64,000 nt of DNA. Source: Trichomonas vaginalis G3 (Eukaryota; Parabasalia; Trichomonadida; Trichomonadidae). Made by a program: the position numbers and the translations under genes. The DNA is taken from positions 20,243,300-20,307,299 of the forward strand of contig NC_067204.1 in the NCBI RefSeq assembly GCF_026262505.1. Reading direction: 5' to 3'. The notes below the pieces were generated by a model. The model saw only the letters and a list, made by a program, of their open reading frames with translations, had not been told where the DNA came from and ran no database searches. Shown here piece after piece: positions 16,243 through 23,269 of the stretch (position 1 is its first letter; each line of letters opens with the position of its first letter).

Positions 16243-17687
16243 TTGTACTGTAACTTGTGATTGAAAGTTTCTAATCCATCAAAGAATATACCCGCTCCAT
16301 CACGTTGAACTGGAATAGTGCATAAGAATGAGGTTTGGTCTTTCCATGTTCTAGCTAATGGCTTGCCATTATCATCATTCAGTGGTCTAGTTAATGAGTC
16401 CTCGTATTCTTCTGTGCATTCATTCACTCCATCTAAATCAGAAGCTTGAAGCATACGTGTAAAGAATATGTCACCCACTGTGGTCATCGCTTGATCGGGG
16501 AAGTTTCTGGAATCTATAGTGACCTGAAGACCTCGAAGCATTGGATTTTCTAAAACCGTTCTTTGTATTGCATTCTTCGGAAATGCTAACACAACATCTG
16601 TAACGTTATGAAGAGCGTATGAGAAATCTGAGCTGATACCTTCAGGAGTGATGCAACCTCCATTTAGTGAACGAACGTCAATATGTTGAGCTGGAATCAT
16701 GAATGGATCTTCCTTACTGAATAAACGTGGTATTGCTTTAACTGATTCTTCAATTAAACCGTATCCTGGTGTAATACATTTATCCTCTAAAACTTCCATC
16801 TTTGTGCATGAAATAATAACATCATCAACTGTTGCGTCAGCAGATGTAGCGGCTAAGCTTGTAATTAATTTGGCAGGAAGTCCGATTTGTTGGAATTTGC
16901 GATCATATTTATAAACATGATTCATAATCTTTTCATAATTTTCATCAGTTATCTTTTCATAAACGTAATTTTGTAAATCGGCAACTCTTAACGGGTCAAC
17001 CTGACAAAATACTAAAGTATCCCTGAAAACATAATATTTAAGAATGATTTCACCAAATGATTTAGGATAATCATCGAACGCCTGAAATGCTAACAAATCA
17101 TTTACCGGAATAATCATATCAAAAGTGACATCAACTTCTTCATTTGCTTTCTTGAAAACTTCTGAAGGGTCAATATATTTACCACATACTGAGTTATCAT
17201 ATTTTTGAACATTATTATATAACGAATGAACAAACTTTTTAACTTTCCTTTCTGATTTTGGTTTATATGTTGCAAATGCGAAAGATTCACGGGCACAATC
17301 CATCTGACGATAACCGGCATCACCTCTTTCGGTTTCTACTTCTAATTGTTTAAAGCTTTGATTTGATGATTTGTAACCAACGAATAAACGCATGCATTTA
17401 AAAGCGGCATCACATGTGAAAGCTTTATTTGAAACTAGAGTTACTTTAACTTTGCGTTTAATATATGTGTCACCTAATTGGTTCACATCATGAGCCGGAT
17501 TTGTAATTCTTAAATGAGTTTGTTTATCATCAAAATATGGAGCATCAGAGTCATAGCATGAACTTTCAAGTTCTCTATAATATCTTCTACCATCATTCTT
17601 TGCGAATATTTCATTTATCTTTTCGAATGAATGAAACACATTTCCATTAATCGGTTTAGTGTTTGGCACCAAATAGTTAGTCGTCAT
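16239..17687 (-). CDS. Polinton major capsid protein (double jelly-roll type)
   Basis: The 482-residue protein resembles Trichomonas Polinton capsid proteins: beta-rich throughout, with VDVTFDMIIPVNDLLAFQAF, GEIILKYYVFRDT and NPMLRGLQVTIDSRNFP segments. Double-jelly-roll capsid proteins form the hexameric shell units of Polinton virions. Position next to the packaging ATPase and small amphipathic proteins fits the usual structural module. It starts at the ATG in a TTATTAATAAATG context. Family call is by pattern, without a structural comparison. Confidence 0.72.
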   Translation of the reverse strand: MTTNYLVPNTKPINGNVFHSFEKINEIFAKNDGRRYYRELESSCYDSDAPYFDDKQTHLRITNPAHDVNQLGDTYIKRKVKVTLVSNKAFTCDAAFKCMRLFVGYKSSNQSFKQLEVETERGDAGYRQMDCARESFAFATYKPKSERKVKKFVHSLYNNVQKYDNSVCGKYIDPSEVFKKANEEVDVTFDMIIPVNDLLAFQAFDDYPKSFGEIILKYYVFRDTLVFCQVDPLRVADLQNYVYEKITDENYEKIMNHVYKYDRKFQQIGLPAKLITSLAATSADATVDDVIISCTKMEVLEDKCITPGYGLIEESVKAIPRLFSKEDPFMIPAQHIDVRSLNGGCITPEGISSDFSYALHNVTDVVLAFPKNAIQRTVLENPMLRGLQVTIDSRNFPDQAMTTVGDIFFTRMLQASDLDGVNECTEEYEDSLTRPLNDDNGKPLARTWKDQTSFLCTIPVQRDGAGIFFDGLETFNHKLQYK

Positions 17688-17756
17688 TTATTAATAAATA
17701 AAAAATCAAAATTAAAAGATGAAAACGAATTTTTAATTTTAATGAAATAATCAACT

Positions 17757-17972
17757 ATGGCCGCGGGTATATTTAAGAAACTGTGGGATAAAGTAAAAAG
17801 AGGAGCGCATAAAGTTTGGGAAACAATGAAGAAAGGAGCAGATTGGATATTTAAGAATAAAGAAGCAATTAGTGACATTGCTGAATCAATAACACCAAAA
17901 GCTGCCCCAATAAGAGAAGTTTTAAATAAAGGAGAAAAAGTTTATCAAAGACTTCAACCGATACTAAGATAA
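17757..17972 (+). CDS. small amphipathic Polinton protein, pVI-like
   Basis: The 71-residue product begins MAAGIFKKLWDKVKRG and is a Lys/Trp-rich amphipathic helix followed by an Ala/Lys tail. It shares the MAAG-hydrophobic-FKKLWD start with the convergent gene at 17997-18233, so the two are related. Such helices can disrupt membranes, as adenovirus pVI does during entry. The functional idea is inference. Confidence 0.5.
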   Translation: MAAGIFKKLWDKVKRGAHKVWETMKKGADWIFKNKEAISDIAESITPKAAPIREVLNKGEKVYQRLQPILR

Positions 17973-17996
17973 AAATAATATTTATTTATTTTTCCA

Positions 17997-18233
17997 CTAT
18001 CTACCTCCTATTTTATTAAGTATTCCTTCAGCAATTCCACCAATTGCGTTACCTGCTTGTGCTCCCATTGCCGGATTACCTGCTTTAGTACCTAATACTC
18101 CACCTATGATAGTTCCCGCCGTTTTCGCTACTGGTGCCAAAAAGTTTGCAACGGGTTTAATAATATTTTTATGAACCCAACCTGCAGCTTTCTTAATTCC
18201 ATCCCATAATTTTTTAAAGAATCCTGCCGCCAT
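17997..18233 (-). CDS. small amphipathic/Gly-rich Polinton protein, pVI-like
   Basis: The 78-residue product begins MAAGFFKKLWDGIKKA, then has a hydrophobic Ala/Gly-rich segment (TAGTIIGGVLG, AIGGIAEGI). IIGG-V fits the adenovirus protease consensus (M/I/L)-X-G-G, typical of capsid precursor cleavage sites. No protease gene was recognised in this element. It is a paralogue of the protein encoded convergently at 17757-17972, 24 bp away. Confidence 0.55.
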   Translation of the reverse strand: MAAGFFKKLWDGIKKAAGWVHKNIIKPVANFLAPVAKTAGTIIGGVLGTKAGNPAMGAQAGNAIGGIAEGILNKIGGR

Positions 18234-18298
18234 TTCTGATTTAATATTAATTAAAAATATATTTCATCACTTATATTCTAATTTTTATTTAATGATAA

Positions 18299-18679
18299 AT
18301 GAAACCAATTTTTAAAATAAATGAAACAGAGGAGGAAGAAATAAATGATGTTGGTAATGTTCAACAAAAAATAAACGTTGTTAAACCAATTACTGAAATA
18401 AAAAATTTTTCATCTGTTGAAGAATTTAATGACTATTATGCTAATAATAAAAAATTATTTGAAGAATTGACAACGTGTAAATTGAATAAAATGTTTAAAG
18501 TTGATGGATTCAAAATTTCAAAAATAAAAGGAGTGGTTAGTTTGAAATCTATTCCTCAATCAAGAATCACCTCATTAATGAAAATAGATGATTTAACAAA
18601 AAGAATAGAAATTATTGAAGAGCGAATAAATCAAATTATTGATTTCATAAATCATGACTCGTTGAGCCCGGGTCCTTAA
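18299..18679 (+). CDS. Polinton ORF with C-terminal coiled coil, unknown
   Basis: The 126-residue product has an acidic N-terminus and a helical C-terminus (DDLTKRIEIIEERINQIIDF). The start is in a TAAATG context. It converges on the next ORF with a four-base overlap. No family recognised. Confidence 0.5.
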   Translation: MKPIFKINETEEEEINDVGNVQQKINVVKPITEIKNFSSVEEFNDYYANNKKLFEELTTCKLNKMFKVDGFKISKIKGVVSLKSIPQSRITSLMKIDDLTKRIEIIEERINQIIDFINHDSLSPGP

Positions 18680-19155
18680 AGCCCATCACTGAGTTCAAGG
18701 TTATATTCATCAAATATTTCATTATTAAATGCAACTTCTGCTAGTTTATTTATTTTTTCAATACGATCATTTGAAAGTCTATCGTTTAATTTTTTCTGAA
18801 GTTTTTCATTTTCTAGTTCTGAAACTTTATTTGGATGATATGTAAATTCATGAAATTCTTTGGCCTCGGTTTTGATCATTAATTTACAAAGAACTTTTGT
18901 GGTTGGAATTCGTTTGAACCATTTATTAGTTATATTCGTTATATATTCAATATCTGGAATTAATTCCCAAATTTTTGCATTTTCAATTAATTTATTATCA
19001 AATGCAAAAGCAATGGGTTTAATATTATGTTTACCTTTATAATATAAACTTTCTACATAATCATCGAAATAAACATCTACTTGTTTAACATTTTCAAGAA
19101 TTGGTGAAAGAGCATCCATTAATTGATTGACGGTTACAAATCTTGATCCACTCAT
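18676..19155 (-). CDS. Polinton ORF, unknown
   Basis: The 159-residue product begins MSGSRFVTVNQLMDALSP and has a Lys/Glu/Asn-rich helical C-terminus. Its leader (TTCGTAAGAAAATGAGTG) matches that of the ORF at 6684, giving a second shared start context in the element. No domain recognised. Confidence 0.5.
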   Translation of the reverse strand: MSGSRFVTVNQLMDALSPILENVKQVDVYFDDYVESLYYKGKHNIKPIAFAFDNKLIENAKIWELIPDIEYITNITNKWFKRIPTTKVLCKLMIKTEAKEFHEFTYHPNKVSELENEKLQKKLNDRLSNDRIEKINKLAEVAFNNEIFDEYNLELSDGL

Positions 19156-19291
19156 TTTCTTACGAATTAAAAAAATAAATTATTCAAAAATGTAAGACAT
19201 GAATTTTTAAAGTTTATTTTTTAAAAATTTTTTTATTTTTTATTTCATTATGGTAGTGAATCTTTTATTCATGAAAATAATTATATCTGAT

Positions 19292-19855
19292 TTATTTTAT
19301 TCTCTCGTACATACTAGATTTGAAGAATTCGGAACTTTTACCATAATCTCCTAAATGTTTTCTTATCCCTAACGTGTGCCAGTTATTATATGAAACTGAA
19401 TAAACTTTATCTTTATCTTTACACCTTTCATCACTTCCAATATATTTATATCTCAGTTTTGATTTAGCATTTTCATATTCATTAGCGTTTAATAATTCAC
19501 AGTCTTCCTTTTTAAATAAATGTTTTATGTATTCAGGATTTAATACTCTACGTTTATATACTCCTAACTTAGTTCTAAAGGTTTTTCTACAAAATTTAGG
19601 AATTCCATCCTCTTTAATGTCATCAATGATTTCCATTTCATTATTTTCAATTTCATCTTCTCGTTTATGAGGTCTTTGATTATGACTCCATTGATTCCAT
19701 GAAATTAAATATTCTTTATCATTATATTTATACCTCATTAGCTTATTTTGGCTTTCATATTCATTTAATAATTCACAATCTTCATTTTTAAATTGAAGTT
19801 TAACCCATTCAGGATTTAAATGATGTTTAATTAATCGCGGAATATCTGACATCAT
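19292..19855 (-). CDS. TIR-encoded repeat-module protein of the Polinton
   Basis: The 187-residue product has two copies of a roughly 55-residue module: LNPEWVKLQF...CELLNEYE...MRYKY...YLISWNQW and LNPEYIKHLF...CELLNANEYE...LRYKY...VSYNNWH. The first copy is encoded inside the terminal repeat and is identical at both ends of the element; the second lies inside the unique part. The pattern recalls small DNA-binding modules found beside homing nucleases in large DNA viruses. A role in recognising the element's ends is inference. Confidence 0.5.
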   Translation of the reverse strand: MMSDIPRLIKHHLNPEWVKLQFKNEDCELLNEYESQNKLMRYKYNDKEYLISWNQWSHNQRPHKREDEIENNEMEIIDDIKEDGIPKFCRKTFRTKLGVYKRRVLNPEYIKHLFKKEDCELLNANEYENAKSKLRYKYIGSDERCKDKDKVYSVSYNNWHTLGIRKHLGDYGKSSEFFKSSMYERIK

Positions 19856-20007
19856 CTATATATAGCTTCTTTTATAAAAGATAAAAAAATAAATTATTTT
19901 AAAATTAATGTTAATTTTTTAATGATTTATAAATAAATATATTTTAATGCATCGTCTATATATAGATGTAACAAAAAAAGTCACACAACCCGTCCACTTA
20001 TACTACT
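19597..20007. repeat. right terminal inverted repeat of the Polinton
   Basis: The mirror of 2272-2682, 411 bp, with one base difference seen. It ends in CCACTTATACTACT, immediately followed by the TTCGTT target duplication. Confidence 0.92.
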
Positions 20008-20013
20008 TTCGTT
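20008..20013. repeat. right target-site duplication of the Polinton
   Basis: TTCGTT, identical to 2266-2271. Confidence 0.9.
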
Positions 20014-20614
20014 CAGATATTCTAATCATATTTTAAATAAATATATGATATTATTCTTCGATATTTGGATGGTGCTTTGCACTAACCAAATATCAAAGAA
20101 TTCAATTTTTCAAATTATATATATTTTAATTTTCATCAAAACTCATAGAAAACTTAATATTTGGTTACAGTAATGCCTAAACATAATACTCTCCATAGTA
20201 TCAAAGCAGATTCTTTTCAAATATCTCAAATCTCGAATTTAGAATCCACGTAAAGGGTTAATTTTGTTTTCTCATTAAAATAATTTTCCTGAATGAATGT
20301 TATTATTAAGATTGCATGATTTAGAATGACAAAGATTCCATTAATACAATTTTTATTTAACTGAATTCTAATCTAATCATACTAAAATGAATCATATATG
20401 CATTACTGCTATCTGTTTGCTACACATTTAATTAGGAATATAAATATTACACATAATTTGGCAAAATCTAATTTAGAAATTGACTTTGCTAAAAGATATA
20501 CGCAAACAATGTTTATAGATATATGTGATGGACTAAGAGATGTAGTGAATATCTGCAAAACAATGAGATTAAATCCAAAAACAGAGTACTTTATACTTCG
20601 ATTTTTTTTTCACA
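20014..20614. other. intergenic stretch with one strong hairpin
   Basis: AT-rich sequence between the Polinton and the TPR gene. At 20060-20094 a near-perfect inverted repeat (GATATTTGG...CCAAATATC, inner GTGC-TTT-GCAC) forms a 16-bp stem with two mismatches. A 78-codon open frame here (20398-20634) has no ATG-linked or domain support. Confidence 0.5.
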
Positions 20615-20620
20615 TCACAT
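20615..20620 (+). promoter_or_regulatory. initiator (Inr) of the TPR gene
   Basis: TCACAT lies 10 bases before the ATG at 20627 and resembles the trichomonad initiator. Positional and consensus call only. Confidence 0.45.
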
Positions 20621-20626
20621 TTTTAA

Positions 20627-21175
20627 ATGGATAGTGAAACACTTAAACAGCAAGGAAACAAAAAGTTTAATGAGGGCAAGTATCAGTCAGCATATGACCT
20701 ATATACACAAGCAATAGAACTTAATCCAAGAAATCATCTTCTATATTCAAATAGAGGCGCAGCTTTAATTAGAATGCAAAGATTTCGTGAAGCAATAGAT
20801 GATTTAGAAAAATGCATACAAATCAACCCTTACTTCAGAAAGGCTCATGTTAGATTATTATTCTGCTTAATACATGCTACGAGCAATAAAGAGTTAATCA
20901 AAGCTGCAAATGAAAGAGCATTCTGCTTAATGCCAGGATTTGATCCACTGCATGAAGCAATTCATTGGGGCCAAGATATCAATCGAGAGATAAATAAGAA
21001 ATATGTTGAATACTTTGGTCAGGGAAATAATTTTGAACAACTTAAAGAAATAACCAGTCGTTTAAGACAGAAATACAACGGAAATGAGGAATTATTGTTG
21101 CATGATCCGGAGTATCAACATTTTATTGAGAAAGTTCATCAATATTCTTTTGAAAATAGACCGCAGTATGAATAA
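20627..21175 (+). CDS. TPR co-chaperone-like protein
   Basis: The 182-residue protein opens with MDSETLKQQGNKKFNEGKY, then three tetratricopeptide repeats (AYDLYTQAIELNPRN, LYSNRGAALIRMQRFREAIDDLEKCIQINP, FRKAHVRLLFC). The N-terminal block matches the TPR domains of STI1/SGT/TTC-type co-chaperones, which hold the C-terminal tails of Hsp70 or Hsp90. The remaining 80 residues are helical and not recognised. A short leader with an Inr supports the start. Confidence 0.8.
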   Translation: MDSETLKQQGNKKFNEGKYQSAYDLYTQAIELNPRNHLLYSNRGAALIRMQRFREAIDDLEKCIQINPYFRKAHVRLLFCLIHATSNKELIKAANERAFCLMPGFDPLHEAIHWGQDINREINKKYVEYFGQGNNFEQLKEITSRLRQKYNGNEELLLHDPEYQHFIEKVHQYSFENRPQYE

Positions 21176-21613
21176 AAATTTATTGTAATAAGAATATGAA
21201 TATAATTAATGTTAGAATTTTTTTGGGCATCATTTTGTTGGATTTCAACTGGCGAGTATATTTAAAATTACCATACAGCTCTCTTAAAGTTTTTCCTGTA
21301 GCGTCGATGGCAGATGATACGAGCAAAGCTCAATTTCACAGTTTTTTTAATTTTACAATTTTTTTTGACAACCATACTATTTCAAAAATCGTAAAAGAAT
21401 CAATACTTGCTTATTTTACAAAAATAATAATTACTTTATTAACTACATATGCAATCAATAAAAATTTTATAGTAATTGATGCCAAACCATGGAAATTTCA
21501 TAATTTAGTTATATTTATCCATCTCCAGGTACAGTGGTTTTCAGGATTAGGTATATCGAAATCGAAGGATATATTAAGTACACTAATATAATAAACAATT
21601 TATTTATGTAAAT
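21176..21613. other. intergenic; a weak 131-codon open frame
   Basis: An open frame 21196-21591 (+) begins with ATG but its translation is Phe/Ile-rich without domain or codon-use signs of a gene. I consider it probably non-coding. Confidence 0.4.
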
Positions 21614-22648
21614 TTATCGATAATAACTACAAACAGATGCCCAGTGGGGCTTATAATAAACATATATATCATCAGATACTCTATTAAGAATGTCATAGCC
21701 ACTTACAACAGGTAGAGTGTCTTCTCTTCCCGAATGCCAAATAATTAATTTGTTCAATTGTATTGGTCTATCAGTAGAAATCGTTGTCATACTTGGACAG
21801 ACATCAATACCAGTGAAATTATTCGACCTTAAGGCGCGAATCGAGAAATCATCCAGTCGAACGCCTAAAACTGATGTTGAATGCATTTCTTCATCAGTTA
21901 AATTAAATACTCGCCTAATAGAATCAGTTATAGTATCGTCACCTCCGATACTTTCGAAATATATTCGTTCAATTTGTTCTTTGTTTTTTTCATACATTTC
22001 TGCAGCGTATCTTGACATTATCCATCCGGAACCTCCATGTATGAAGGCAAAATCTTCATCAATACGACATAACTGGCCGAGAATAACAATATCTGTAAGT
22101 GGATTATATTTTGATTCTAATTCATCAATAAAATCTTGAAATTTTGGGACATTTATTAAACTATCTTCTGTTGTACGAAAATACCAACGTAATGTTGTAT
22201 TTTTGACAAAATATGCTAGAGATTCAATAAATCCAAACGCAAAATTCTGATCTTCGCGCAAATTTGGATCAGTATGAAATAAAAATGATCTGCTAGTATA
22301 ATTAGTTAAGTCTTTCGAAGAAATGATTAATAGTTGTGAATCTGGATATGAAGATATAAAATCTAATCCCCAATATTGATAAGTATGAATAACTCTCGAT
22401 ATATTTCCAGGAGTAACAACTAATATACCTACTAAAACTGATGCATTTTTGGTCGAATATTTCATTGAACGAGTTCGAATGTTTTTTTGCGGTAAGAGTC
22501 GAAAAAAGAATGATAAAACACCACTAATAATCAATATGAACAATGGTATGAGGATGTTATTCTTTGAAGTCCTCCATGATGGCCCAGAAAAACTAAATGT
22601 GTGGGAGATCTCCAAAAAATATAAATAATTTTGAAATTTTACCGCCAA
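21614..22648 (-). CDS. Fringe/C1GalT-like (GT31-type) glycosyltransferase, start uncertain
   Basis: The open frame encodes up to 344 residues. A single membrane segment (ILIPLFILIISGVLSFFF, about residues 32-49) precedes a lumenal catalytic domain, as in type II Golgi enzymes. The domain shows the GT31/Fringe pattern: LRWYFRTTEDSLIN (acidic metal-binding region), then AFIHGGSGWIMSRYAAEMY, the family's GG-G-hydrophobic-SR block, and an ESIGGDDTIT segment. Likely role: transfer of a sugar to surface glycans. No ATG lies in frame before the membrane segment; the first is at 22465, after it. Either the 5' end carries a frameshift (an ATG in another frame lies near 22574) or the protein lacks the anchor. 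Confidence 0.7.
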   Translation of the reverse strand: MAVKFQNYLYFLEISHTFSFSGPSWRTSKNNILIPLFILIISGVLSFFFRLLPQKNIRTRSMKYSTKNASVLVGILVVTPGNISRVIHTYQYWGLDFISSYPDSQLLIISSKDLTNYTSRSFLFHTDPNLREDQNFAFGFIESLAYFVKNTTLRWYFRTTEDSLINVPKFQDFIDELESKYNPLTDIVILGQLCRIDEDFAFIHGGSGWIMSRYAAEMYEKNKEQIERIYFESIGGDDTITDSIRRVFNLTDEEMHSTSVLGVRLDDFSIRALRSNNFTGIDVCPSMTTISTDRPIQLNKLIIWHSGREDTLPVVSGYDILNRVSDDIYVYYKPHWASVCSYYR

Positions 22649-22752
22649 AAATAGAATAACCTATGATTAATGAATTTGTTTTTATATCAAAGAATTCTCA
22701 AAAACAAATTATAGAAATTTAGATGGCAGGATGATAAAAGTGACCTTTTCAA

Positions 22753-22929
22753 ATGTCTTCTCGCGAAACATCTGAACCAACTTCAGAATACATCTGCGTC
22801 GATTGTGGCGCTACAGTCAACATCCCTAATGGCACCAAGGATTCTAACTTAATCAAGTGCAAGATGTGCAGCTGCAATCTTCTTGTCAAGAAGAGACCAG
22901 AGAGAAGTATCCAAGTTGATGCGGTATAA
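22753..22929 (+). CDS. RPB12: RNA polymerase subunit RPB12 (RPABC4)
   Basis: This 58-residue gene reads MSSRETSEPTSEYICVDCGA..., with zinc ligands C15, C18, C36 and C39, and the following CNLLVKKRPERSIQVDA matching the RPB12 tail (family HRILYKKRTKRMVQFEA). RPB12 is a small zinc-ribbon subunit shared by RNA polymerases I, II and III. The start is the first ATG, 8-12 bases downstream of a GTGACCTTTT that may act as initiator. It is divergent from the glycosyltransferase, about 100-290 bp apart depending on the latter's start. Confidence 0.9.
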   Translation: MSSRETSEPTSEYICVDCGATVNIPNGTKDSNLIKCKMCSCNLLVKKRPERSIQVDAV

Positions 22930-23269
22930 GTACAACCCGAAGCATCAACAAATGATCGAGAAAACTTAAATTTTGCTTTTTCAATGTTTGCATTTCATAG
23001 ATTTCTTCATTACAGAGTAAAACCGTCAATATACTTACATTACTTAACTTTAGTTTTTATATATCTTCTTATTACATTTTTTAAATCTAGCTAATATTAT
23101 ATATTATGCTAAATTGTTTGAAAATCATGCATTAAACTTTCTGCTTTGTCATGTAGATTTATAGTTAATCAGCCAAATCATCTCTATTTCTTGATTTTGT
23201 CATGAGATTCATTGATCTTTTCCAAATCGAATGTAAACTATTCAAATATGTCGAACGTTTTTTTATTAG
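22930..23269. other. intergenic, nothing seen
   Basis: AT-rich spacer between RPB12 and the WD40 gene. No ORF, repeat or RNA gene could be supported. Confidence 0.5.

Larger units (their letters stand above)
2272..20007. mobile_element. Polinton/Maverick element, 17.7 kb, complete ends
   Basis: The element is bounded by 411-bp terminal inverted repeats starting AGTAGTATAAGTGG and by a 6-bp target duplication (TTCGTT). It carries the family's core set: a protein-primed-type DNA polymerase B, a retroviral-like integrase, a genome-packaging ATPase and a major capsid protein, with about a dozen further ORFs. Left genes run on +, most of the right half on -. The two terminal repeats differ at only one base that I can see, so the insertion is likely recent. 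It is not fully intact: polB and the ATPase are broken, with perhaps six to eight breaks overall, while integrase, primase-helicase and capsid genes look whole or nearly so. No maturation protease was recognised. Confidence 0.92.

Noticed and set aside
18676-19155. Adenovirus-type maturation protease in the Polinton
   Set aside because: No His/Asp/Cys protease pattern could be recognised in this or any other element ORF.
20398-20634. 78-codon ORF upstream of the TPR gene
   Set aside because: It runs through the TPR gene's initiator and start, and has no domain or codon signal.
21196-21591. 131-codon ORF on +
   Set aside because: Phe/Ile-rich translation typical of AT-rich non-coding DNA, no initiator, no family.
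22465-22760. Spliceosomal intron before the glycosyltransferase
   Set aside because: The conserved trichomonad intron ends (GTAYGT and ACTAACACACAG) are not present.
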